NCBI GenBank assembly: GCA_030040815.1
Contig: JASHSZ010000529.1
Location: 1-5,089 of the forward strand
Direction: 5' to 3'
Source: Streptosporangiaceae bacterium
GTDB taxonomy: Bacteria; Actinomycetota; Actinomycetes; Streptosporangiales; Streptosporangiaceae
Length of the DNA: 5,089 bases
Shown piece after piece: positions 1 to 4,630 of the stretch. Within the stretch, counting starts at the first letter, position 1. Every line of letters begins with the position of its first letter. Both the position numbers and the translations under genes were made by a program. The notes beneath the pieces are model-generated. The model searched no databases and was not told the DNA's origin. It saw only the letters and a list, made by a program, of their open reading frames with translations.

Positions 1-11
1 GCGTCGGTCAT
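1..11 (-). CDS. Possible 5' end of a divergent minus-strand gene (first codons only)
   Basis: Read on the minus strand, an ATG at 11-9 opens a frame beginning Met-Thr-Asp and runs off the left edge of the window. A purine-rich GGAAG on the minus strand (positions 21-17) sits five bases upstream of this ATG, with AAAGG (27-23) behind it, which is a reasonable ribosome binding site. Only three full codons are visible, so nothing can be said about the product. The reading fits a divergent arrangement with the receptor gene that starts near 191. The alternative is that the start is a coincidence and the left edge belongs to a plus-strand gene ending at 191. Confidence 0.3.
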
Positions 12-190
12 CAGGTCTTCCGCCTTTCTGCGCGGCCCGCCGCCGGTCGGCCCGACTATCGGAGGAACGCGGCGACACCGCCGGAGCCCCAGCGTATGCG
101 AGTGCGCTGGCGCGAACCGAGGCTGGTGCCCGCCGCCGTTTGCGGTCACAATGGGGGCGATCAACGGCGATCGAGGTTGTGGTGGGCGTG
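12..190. promoter_or_regulatory. Divergent intergenic region, probable promoters for both flanks
   Basis: If the left-edge minus-strand gene is real, this gap must carry promoters in both directions. On the minus strand a -10-like GATAGT (60-55) would put transcription start near 48, giving a leader of about 37 bases, but no good -35 is seen at the right distance. On the plus strand TATGCG (95-100) is the only A/T-containing -10-like hexamer and it is weak. A GGAGGA at 61-66 looks like a ribosome binding site but no start codon follows at a usable distance. No riboswitch signature was recognised, including no B12-box-like sequence, despite the cobalamin-receptor-like gene downstream. Confidence 0.3.
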
Positions 191-994
191 ATGAGCGGGT
201 GCGTAGCGGACGACCTCGGCCTTCCGGTGCCAGTGCCCGTGTCGGTCAACCGGGTCGTCTCGCTCGTGCCGTCGCTGACTGAGACCCTGGCGGCGTGCGC
301 GCCCGGCCTGCTCGTGGGTGCCACCAAGTGGTGCACGCATCCGGCCGATCTCGCGGTTACCCGCATCGGCGGCACTAAGAACCCGGATGTCGAGGCGATC
401 ATCGCGCTGGAGCCCGACGTGGTGCTGGCCAACGAGGAGGAGAACAGGCAGCCCGACCTGGACGCGCTCCGCTCGGCCGGTCTGGCGGTGTGGGTGACCA
501 GAGTCCGCGACCTGCCCGAGGCGTTCGCCTCGCTGCGCCGCATGCTCACAATCGCCTGCCGCCAGCCGGGCCCGGCCTGGCTGGATGCGGCCGAGTTGTC
601 CTGGCGCCAGATCGACGGTACCGCGACGGCCGCGGGCAGCCTGGCCGCGGGCAGCCTGGCCGCGGTGGTCCCGATCTGGCGGCGGCCCTGGATGGTGCTC
701 GGCAACGGCACATTCGCCGGCGACCTGCTTGCGCGGCTCGGGGTCCGCAACCTGTACGCCGAGCACGCCGAGCGATACCCGCGCGTGGACCTCGACGAGC
801 TCCTCGAATCGGGCGCAGACCTGGTCGTACTGCCGGATGAGCCTTATCGGTTCACCGCCTCCGACGGCCCCGAGGCCTTCCCTGGCAGCCGTACGGCGCT
901 GGTCAGCGGGCGGCACCTGACCTGGTACGGCCCGTCCCTGACCGAGGCGCCGGCGCTGCTGCGCCGCCAGCTTGCCGCGGCTCGGGTTCGCTGA
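191..994 (+). CDS. Helical-backbone metal receptor, TroA/BtuF-like cobalamin-binding protein family
   Basis: A 267-residue substrate-binding protein of the type III (helical backbone) fold. Family members bind cobalamin, haem, siderophores or metal ions, usually for ABC importers. Visible landmarks: the N-lobe strand and turn RVVSLVPSLTE (residues 21-31), the stretch TKWCTHP (45-51), GTKNPDVEAI (61-70), the conserved LANEEENRQPDLDALR patch (79-94), then the C-lobe beginning PIWRRPWMVLG (161-171) and TFAGDLLARLGV (174-185), ending with LTWYGPSL (243-250). ATG 191 was chosen because the longer frame from TTG 140 lacks a well-spaced ribosome binding site; GTG 182 and GTG 188 are alternatives, with GAGG at 173-176 suiting 182 best. 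From ATG 191 there is no signal peptide, so the protein would be cytoplasmic, as I recall for related actinobacterial members. No permease or ATPase gene is adjacent. Ligand is unknown. A 15-bp tandem duplication lies between the lobes. Confidence 0.85.
   Translation: MSGCVADDLGLPVPVPVSVNRVVSLVPSLTETLAACAPGLLVGATKWCTHPADLAVTRIGGTKNPDVEAIIALEPDVVLANEEENRQPDLDALRSAGLAVWVTRVRDLPEAFASLRRMLTIACRQPGPAWLDAAELSWRQIDGTATAAGSLAAGSLAAVVPIWRRPWMVLGNGTFAGDLLARLGVRNLYAEHAERYPRVDLDELLESGADLVVLPDEPYRFTASDGPEAFPGSRTALVSGRHLTWYGPSLTEAPALLRRQLAAARVR
630..665 (+). repeat. 15-bp in-frame tandem duplication inside the receptor gene
   Basis: The unit CCGCGGGCAGCCTGG occurs at 630-644 and again, identical, at 645-659, followed by a partial third copy (CCGCGG, 660-665). 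It encodes two copies of a five-residue Ala/Gly/Ser/Leu unit (residues about 147-157) just before the conserved C-lobe start PIWRRPW. The length is a multiple of three, so the frame is kept. It lies in the connection between the two lobes, where length variation should be tolerated. Likely a replication-slippage product. Confidence 0.85.
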
Positions 995-1012
995 GGCAGT
1001 AATGGCCTGGGT

Positions 1013-1072
1013 GGACGACCCCACGGAGCCCCCCGCGGCTGTCCCAGGGACGACCCCTGGGAACCCCCGCGG
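1013..1072. repeat. Imperfect direct repeat of about 25 bp
   Basis: Copy one (1013-1038) and copy two (1048-1072) both begin GGACGACCCC and end CCCCCGCGG, differing at three central positions plus one extra C in copy one. The start-to-start distance is 35 bases. The second copy forms the loop and 3' side of the hairpin at 1028-1077, and the end of the first copy forms its 5' outer arm, so the duplication itself helps to build the hairpin. Confidence 0.7.
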
Positions 1073-1077
1073 CGGGC
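1028..1077 (+). terminator. Strong nested hairpin after the receptor gene, terminator-like without U-tract
   Basis: The core is a perfect 8-bp stem, TCCCAGGG (1042-1049) against CCCTGGGA (1055-1062), around a 5-base loop (ACGAC). Outside it, CCGCGG at 1033-1038 can pair with CCGCGG at 1067-1072 across short internal loops, and GCCC at 1028-1031 with GGGC at 1074-1077 across one C-C mismatch. The structure begins 33 bases after the receptor stop codon. Actinobacterial intrinsic terminators often lack a U-tract, so termination of the receptor transcript is the simplest role. A regulatory RNA element or protein-binding palindrome is possible. Confidence 0.6.
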
Positions 1078-1402
1078 ATGACAACGCCCCCGGAGCCTCT
1101 GCTCGCGAGGGCGTGCCCTGCTGGGGCTCCCGGCGTCACCCGCCGGGGCCGTCACAGATGCCGGTGCGAGGTCGCCTCTCGGCGAGTGGCGCATCGCGGC
1201 TCCAGCCAACCGGTATTCCGCGACGGCAGTGGTTGCGGCCCGGGGGACACAGCGCACCGACGCGACATACAACGGCGTCGTCGGCTGGCCTATTCCTACT
1301 GGTCGCGGTGGTCAGGCCCGGCAGAGATTATTAGAGGGGAACGGGGTCGGCTCGTGCCGGTCCCGTTCGCCCGGTCGCTGTCGCTGGAAGGACCACCTCG
1401 CC

Positions 1403-1648
1403 GTGGCGCATGACGAATCCCTCATCGGCTGCATCGGCAAGCTGGTTGTCGCGACCCGCGGCCCGGCCGGGCCAGGCGAGGTCATCGTCAGCGTCCGGGG
1501 CGGGCGGGAGGCCCTCATCGCCTGGTCGGCCGAGCCGCTGCCGAAGGGCAGCACGGTGCTGGTCATCGAGTCACGGGGACACCGGGCCGTCGACGTGAGC
1601 CCCTGGACTGACCCGCTGGAAGATTTCGACGAACACCCTGCCAGCTGA
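1403..1648 (+). CDS. Small NfeD-like OB-fold protein, flotillin partner
   Basis: An 81-residue protein resembling the isolated C-terminal OB-fold domain of the NfeD family. It shows the expected beta-rich pattern: IGKLVVATRGPAGPGEVIV (residues 11-29), a mid-domain strand EALIAW (36-41), then the closing LPKGSTVLVIESRGHRAVDV (46-65), which matches the family's 'Pro-x-Gly, x-Val-x-Val' ending. An acidic tail follows. Full NfeD proteins carry several membrane helices before this domain; none is present here, so the product should be soluble. GTG 1403 was chosen because GGAAGGA (1386-1392) lies ten bases upstream and the residues encoded before it look non-coding. The gene lies 72 bases before the SPFH/flotillin-like gene, the classic NfeD-flotillin pairing, which strongly supports the assignment. 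In that pairing the OB-fold is thought to bind the SPFH protein. The short length makes a domain call from sequence alone moderate. Confidence 0.7.
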   Translation: MAHDESLIGCIGKLVVATRGPAGPGEVIVSVRGGREALIAWSAEPLPKGSTVLVIESRGHRAVDVSPWTDPLEDFDEHPAS

Positions 1649-1668
1649 GGCCGCGCGCGGAACATAAT
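1638..1668 (+). promoter_or_regulatory. Possible promoter in front of the flotillin-like gene
   Basis: CATAAT (1663-1668) matches five of six bases of the TATAAT -10 consensus and stands out in a very GC-rich gap. A weak -35 candidate, CTGCCA (1638-1643), lies 19 bases upstream, overlapping the end of the NfeD-like gene. Transcription would begin near 1675, about 46 bases before ATG 1721. If real, the flotillin-like gene can be expressed apart from its partner. A small 5-bp stem (CCGGC 1677-1681, GCCGG 1688-1692) would lie in this leader. Confidence 0.35.
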
Positions 1669-1707
1669 TGGGCAAGCCGGCAACAGAGCCGGTACGGGGT
1701 TAAAGCT

Positions 1708-1711
1708 GGAG
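1708..1711 (+). promoter_or_regulatory. Ribosome binding site deciding the flotillin-like start
   Basis: GGAG ends directly before an in-frame ATG at 1712, which is too close to serve it, and nine bases before ATG 1721. The downstream ATG is therefore the likely start, removing three residues (Met-Thr-Ala) from the longest frame. The resulting N-terminus, MFGYRVP, also resembles the start of eukaryotic flotillins. Confidence 0.65.
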
Positions 1712-1720
1712 ATGACAGCA

Positions 1721-2887
1721 ATGTTCGGTTACCGGGTGCCTGCGCCAGACCAGGCAATGCTCATTTCGGGCGGTCGCATCGGGCTGGGCGGCGCGCCGTT
1801 CAAGGTCATCACCGGCCACGGCGCGTTCGTCGCCCCGCTGTTCCGCAAGGTGCGGTACCTGTCGCTGGCCATGTGCGAGTCCGAGGTCGCCGAGCAGTGC
1901 GTGACCAGGCAGGGCATCACGCTCAACGTGCGTGCGGTCATCGCATTCAAGGTCGGCAACGACACCGAGAGCATCGTCAACGCCGGGCAGCGGTTCCTGT
2001 CTGACCAGGATCAGATGGCCACCCTGACAGGGCGAATCTTCGCCGGCCACCTGCGGTCGATCATCGGCTCCATGACAGTCGAGGAGATCGTCACCGAGCG
2101 GCAGAAGCTCGCGACCGAGGTACTGGACGGGTCGAAGGTCGAGATGGCGCGGATCGGGCTGTCGGTGGACTCGCTCCAGATCCAGTCGATCGACGACATG
2201 AATAGCGGCTACATCGATGCCATGGCGGCGCCGCACAACGCGGCGATCCAGCGCCAGGCGCAGATCGCGCAGGCGCAGGCCAATCAGGCTTCGGCGGAAG
2301 CCCAGCAGGAGTCGCAGCGCAAGCAGGCGGAGTACCAGCGGCAGACCATGGTCGTGCAGGCACAGTACAAGGCCCAGGTCGACACGGCACAGGCCGAGGC
2401 CTCGCAGGCCGGGCCGCTGGCCCAGGCGCAGGCCCAGCTCAAGGTGCTCGCCGCGCAGACCGAATTGGCTAACAGCCAGGCCGAGCTTCGGCAGCGCCAG
2501 CTGCTCTCGGAGGTCATCAAGCCTGCCGAGGCGGAAGCGGAGAAGGTCCGTGTCCTCGCGCAGGCGGATGCCGCTCGCACCAAGCTGCAGGCCGAGGCCG
2601 CGGCGTCGCACGACCGGGTGGCGCTGGACCGGATGCTCATAGAGCAGCTGCCGCTGATCGTGAAGGAGGCGGCGGCCGGCCTGGCTGCCGCGAACGTCAG
2701 CGTGCTCAACGGCGCTGACGGCCTGAGCGAAATCGCGGCGGGCTTGGTCGGCCAGGGCCTGACCATCCTGGAGTCGGTGAAGAAGAGCCTGGCCGCTCCG
2801 GTGGGCCCGGAGGTCACGCTGTTCGACAACGGGGCGCCGTCCGGCCAGCACGCGCTGCCCGAGTCCGCCGACGGCCAGACCCGGTAG
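1721..2887 (+). CDS. Flotillin-like SPFH domain protein
   Basis: A 388-residue flotillin-family protein, expected to oligomerise at the cytoplasmic face of the membrane and scaffold microdomains. The SPFH domain spans about residues 5-170, with AMLISGG (12-18), a TRQGITLNVRAVIAFKVG segment (62-79), the helix MTVEEIVTERQKLATEV (118-134), and SVDSLQIQSIDDMNSGYID (148-166). A long Ala/Gln/Glu-rich coiled coil follows (about 172-300), including the flotillin signature-like KPAEAEAEKVRVLAQADA (267-284). The C-terminal flotillin region has LDRMLIEQLPLIVKEAA (302-318), then ANVSVLNGADG (324-334). Length is a little shorter than typical flotillins (about 420-510 residues). Bacterial FloT/FloA proteins have an N-terminal membrane-inserted segment; here the SPFH domain starts at once, as in animal flotillins, which attach through lipidation and peripheral contact. 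The adjacent NfeD-like gene is the usual partner. Assignment to the family is firm; cellular role in this organism is inferred. Confidence 0.92.
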   Translation: MFGYRVPAPDQAMLISGGRIGLGGAPFKVITGHGAFVAPLFRKVRYLSLAMCESEVAEQCVTRQGITLNVRAVIAFKVGNDTESIVNAGQRFLSDQDQMATLTGRIFAGHLRSIIGSMTVEEIVTERQKLATEVLDGSKVEMARIGLSVDSLQIQSIDDMNSGYIDAMAAPHNAAIQRQAQIAQAQANQASAEAQQESQRKQAEYQRQTMVVQAQYKAQVDTAQAEASQAGPLAQAQAQLKVLAAQTELANSQAELRQRQLLSEVIKPAEAEAEKVRVLAQADAARTKLQAEAAASHDRVALDRMLIEQLPLIVKEAAAGLAAANVSVLNGADGLSEIAAGLVGQGLTILESVKKSLAAPVGPEVTLFDNGAPSGQHALPESADGQTR

Positions 2888-2899
2888 CTGTCGGCGGGC
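2863..2899. terminator. Inverted repeat across the flotillin-like stop codon, possible terminator
   Basis: CCGCCGAC (2865-2872) and GTCGGCGG (2890-2897) form a perfect 8-bp stem, extended by one G-U and one G-C pair to 2863-2899. The 17-base loop contains the TAG stop (2885-2887). It lies between two convergent genes whose ends are 18 bases apart, so a bidirectional terminator is the natural reading. There is no U-tract, and the loop is long. Confidence 0.45.
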
Positions 2900-2905
2900 G
2901 CTGGT

Positions 2906-3337
2906 TCAGTGGGACGGCGGCCAGGGGACGAGCGGCTTGCCGATCTCCCAGTGGTGGCCGAATGGGTCGGCGATGCGGCCGAGCCGCCAGCCGTGCTCGT
3001 CGGCGGCCGGCCGCACCTGATTGGCACCAGCCGCGACCGCGCGAGCCATCGCGGCGTCGGGATCGTCGACGATCAGCAGCAGCCTCGTCGTTCCGCCGCC
3101 GAGCGACTCCGGGCTGAAATTCAGGTGCTCGGGCGACTCGTCAGCGACCCAGAAGGTGGCATCGCCCACGGACAGCTGCGAGACCACCGCTGGGTTCCCG
3201 ATCGTGCCGCCAACGCGGTAGTCCTCCACTGCGCCGAACGCGTGCCGGTAGAACTCGACGGCCTCGCGACCACGGCGCACGGAGAGCTGAGGCATGATGC
3301 TGACCGGCTGGCAGTACCGCTGGCTTGGATCGTCCAT
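2906..3337 (-). CDS. VOC-family (glyoxalase/bleomycin-resistance fold), PhnB-like protein
   Basis: A 143-residue protein of the vicinal oxygen chelate superfamily, close to the PhnB-like group, with two beta-alpha-beta-beta-beta modules in a cytoplasmic protein. Landmarks: PQLSVRRGREAVEFYRHAFG (residues 16-35), the typical first strand and helix of such proteins; LSVGDATFWVADE (55-67); the second-module TTRLLLIVDDPDAAMARAVAAGA (83-105); and the family-typical ending RIADPFGHHWEIG (121-133), with His and Glu that could be metal ligands. Superfamily members include glyoxalase I, dioxygenases and drug-binding proteins; PhnB-like members mostly have no defined substrate. The start at 3337 gives the full-length frame; the internal Met at residue 15 (ATG at 3295) is an alternative that keeps the whole fold, and neither has a strong ribosome binding site. 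It is convergent with the flotillin-like gene and divergent from the gene at 3446. Confidence 0.88.
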   Translation of the reverse strand: MDDPSQRYCQPVSIMPQLSVRRGREAVEFYRHAFGAVEDYRVGGTIGNPAVVSQLSVGDATFWVADESPEHLNFSPESLGGGTTRLLLIVDDPDAAMARAVAAGANQVRPAADEHGWRLGRIADPFGHHWEIGKPLVPWPPSH

Positions 3338-3445
3338 GACCCGATCGTGCCAGGCCTGACGTCGTCGCGCGCCGGTTGGCCAGGGCCGGGCGTGCCGTCA
3401 CGGGATTGGCGCACTATGCTCTCGGCCACCGTCGCCCCGTAATGG
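3338..3445. promoter_or_regulatory. Divergent promoter region with a plus-strand -10 candidate
   Basis: This 108-base gap separates divergent genes. TATGCT (3415-3420) fits the TAnnnT -10 pattern on the plus strand and would start transcription near 3427, leaving a short leader before ATG 3446 or 3458. No convincing -35 is found 16-18 bases upstream. On the minus strand the same patch reads CATAGT, a possible but weak -10 for the VOC gene. Confidence 0.3.
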
Positions 3446-3787
3446 ATGGAACTGCGCATGGGTGCCAGAGTGCTGCGCCCGGAAGGCAAGGGCCTCCTTT
3501 TCCTGGACTCAGACCCGACGGGCTACTGGTCGGACTGGGTTACCGACCTCGCGGCGCGCGGCGCGCTCGGCAAGGCTTTCCAGACTGCGGCGCTCACCTA
3601 CGTGGGGTCGAAGCTGACCGGGCTGACCGAGCGCCTGCAGGCCGGACTCGCCGATCTCGCCTGGTCCGGGCTGGAGTTCCGGCGGCTGTATGGCTTCGAC
3701 GTGGCTGGCGTGGACGATGGGCTGCCGGTCGAGGTCAACGTGCCGTGGCCCGTTCCCCGGCAGCCCGCCGAGTCCGCCGAGTGGTAA
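3446..3787 (+). CDS. Unrecognised 113-residue protein, coupled to the APH-type kinase
   Basis: I do not recognise this family. Third codon positions are strongly G/C and the translation has a normal, mixed composition (Trp, Tyr and Phe present, not Arg-rich), so the gene looks real. No signal peptide or transmembrane helix is apparent. Visible features: a basic N-terminus leading into KGLLFLDSDPTGYWSDWVTDL (split about residues 15-35), an amphipathic helical centre (about 36-80), and a Pro-rich end with NVPWPVPRQP (98-107). ATG 3446 is used; ATG 3458 (residue 5) has GGA seven bases upstream and may be the true start. Its stop codon overlaps the kinase GTG start by 7 bases (3781-3787), which suggests translational coupling and a shared function. 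It could be a regulator, substrate-binding partner or a small stand-alone domain; none of these is shown. Confidence 0.65.
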   Translation: MELRMGARVLRPEGKGLLFLDSDPTGYWSDWVTDLAARGALGKAFQTAALTYVGSKLTGLTERLQAGLADLAWSGLEFRRLYGFDVAGVDDGLPVEVNVPWPVPRQPAESAEW

Positions 3788-4605
3788 CGCATCAGGTCAG
3801 CGTCGACCACGACAGGCAGGTCGTCGTCAAGCGCTACGTCGACAGCCACCGGGGGGAACCAGCCAGGGAATGGCGTGCACTGCGGCTGCTCGCCGAGCAC
3901 GCGCCGCGGCTGGCACCAGAGCCGATCAGCGCCGATCTCGACGCCAGCCCGCCGGCCATCGTGATGTCGCTGCTGCCAGGTGAACCGCTCGGTGGCCGAC
4001 CGCTGACGGCACCGCAGGAAGGCGCGCTCGCGGTGGCTGTCGGCCAGCTGTGGCAGGCGGTGCCGGTTGAGCTCGTCACTCCGGTGCCGGGGGAGTCGGA
4101 CACGCGGGCAGAGCTGGTCCAGGTGGTGAGCGACTGGCTCGCCAGCGTCGATCCCGGTCCGGACGCGGCGGTCAGGGAGGCGCTGGCACGCGCGGCGGCC
4201 TGGCTCACCGGGACCACCCTACTGGCGCCCGCGGCCGGACGCGGGCGCGCCGGCGGCGCGGTGCCTCGGGTGCTCGGTCAGGGAGACGCCAACCTTGCCA
4301 ACTTTCTCTGGGACGGCGAGCTGGTCCGGATCGTCGACTTTGAGGACTCGGGCGTGAGCGATCGCGCGTTCGAGCTGGCGGTGCTCGTTGAGCACGTGTC
4401 GGCGTGGCGCGACGCCGGCCTGGACGCGGACCGGTTCATAGCCGGATTCGACCTGAGCGCGACCGAGCAGTCCCACCTCGCGGACTGGCGCCGACTGCTC
4501 GCGCTCTACTGGCTGCTCCGGATCCGTCGGCGCGCCGACGTCGGCGCCGCGGCGGGTCAGGCTGAACGCCTGCTGTCGCTGCTTTCTGACACGCCACGCG
4601 GGTAG
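3781..4605 (+). CDS. APH-type phosphotransferase (aminoglycoside phosphotransferase family), substrate unknown
   Basis: A 274-residue small-molecule kinase of the APH/choline-kinase-like fold. In the N-lobe, VVVKRY (residues 14-19) carries the likely ATP-binding Lys17 and AREWRALRLL (28-37) the paired Glu30. A hinge-like AIVMSLLPGEPL follows (59-70). The catalytic loop is GQGDANLANFLWDG (166-179), with Asp169 as the expected catalytic base and Asn174 as a metal ligand; the usual His before Gly-Asp is replaced by Gln167. RIVDFEDSG (183-191) provides the metal-binding Asp186. The lobes are complete and the length is normal for the family. GTG 3781 was chosen because upstream residues in this frame are Arg-rich shadow sequence; it has no strong ribosome binding site, consistent with coupling to the overlapping upstream gene. 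The family phosphorylates aminoglycosides, macrolides, choline, homoserine, sugars and others; resistance should not be assumed. Confidence 0.88.
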   Translation: MVTHQVSVDHDRQVVVKRYVDSHRGEPAREWRALRLLAEHAPRLAPEPISADLDASPPAIVMSLLPGEPLGGRPLTAPQEGALAVAVGQLWQAVPVELVTPVPGESDTRAELVQVVSDWLASVDPGPDAAVREALARAAAWLTGTTLLAPAAGRGRAGGAVPRVLGQGDANLANFLWDGELVRIVDFEDSGVSDRAFELAVLVEHVSAWRDAGLDADRFIAGFDLSATEQSHLADWRRLLALYWLLRIRRRADVGAAAGQAERLLSLLSDTPRG

Positions 4606-4610
4606 CCGCG

Positions 4611-4629
4611 TCGACTGGCAGTGAGTCGA
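4611..4629. terminator. Short inverted repeat between convergent genes, possible bidirectional terminator
   Basis: TCGACT (4611-4616) and AGTCGA (4624-4629) form a perfect 6-bp stem around a 7-base loop. It fills most of the 25-base gap between the kinase stop (4605) and the minus-strand stop (4631). There is no U-tract and the stem is short, so position is the main support. Confidence 0.4.
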
Positions 4630-4630
4630 A

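Larger units (their letters stand above)
995..1402. other. 408-base gap without a credible gene; several inverted repeats
   Basis: Frames open here on both strands give Arg-, Pro- and Gly-rich translations with no recognisable domain, so they are judged spurious. What the gap holds: a strong nested hairpin at 1028-1077 (separate entry); a hairpin with arms GGAGCC (1092-1097) and GGCTCC (1125-1130) enclosing a small AGGG-CGTG-CCCT stem-loop (1108-1119); a 5-bp hairpin with a 4-base loop (1172-1185, TCGCC/GGCGA); and arms CGACGC (1258-1263) and GCGTCG (1275-1280) around an 11-base loop. An A/T-rich patch at 1325-1335 contains GATTAT (1326-1331), a possible -10 for the NfeD-like gene with no good -35. 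A very short frame, GTG 1354 to TGA 1413, overlaps the start of that gene in another frame; it is not annotated as a gene. Confidence 0.6.

Noticed and set aside
12..190. Cobalamin riboswitch upstream of the receptor-like gene
   Set aside because: No B12-box or other conserved core could be found on the plus strand, and the gap is short for this class.
161..1084. Long minus-strand open frame (307 codons) opposite the receptor gene
   Set aside because: The translation is Arg/Gly/Gln-rich with no domain, and the plus strand holds a clear receptor family match. High GC commonly opens the antisense frame.
1354..1413. Short frame GTG 1354 to TGA 1413 overlapping the NfeD-like start, as a possible leader peptide
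   Set aside because: The upstream purine tract gives some support, but 19 codons are too few to judge and there is no attenuator-like codon run.
972..1413. Plus-strand open frames in the gap after the receptor gene
   Set aside because: They are rich in Arg, Pro and Gly, run straight through the strong hairpin, and show no domain or consistent coding bias.
1700..2851. Minus-strand open frame of 383 codons opposite the flotillin-like gene
   Set aside because: It is a Leu/Arg-rich mirror of a well-supported SPFH coding sequence, with no recognisable domain.
3376..3780. N-terminal extension of the kinase frame up to 3376
   Set aside because: The extra residues are Arg/Gly-rich and overlap a better coding frame at 3446-3787; the kinase N-lobe is complete from 3781.
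3446..4605. Frameshifted single gene (orphan protein fused to kinase)
   Set aside because: The kinase starts with a complete N-lobe at its own GTG, and the upstream protein ends naturally, so two overlapping genes explain it better.
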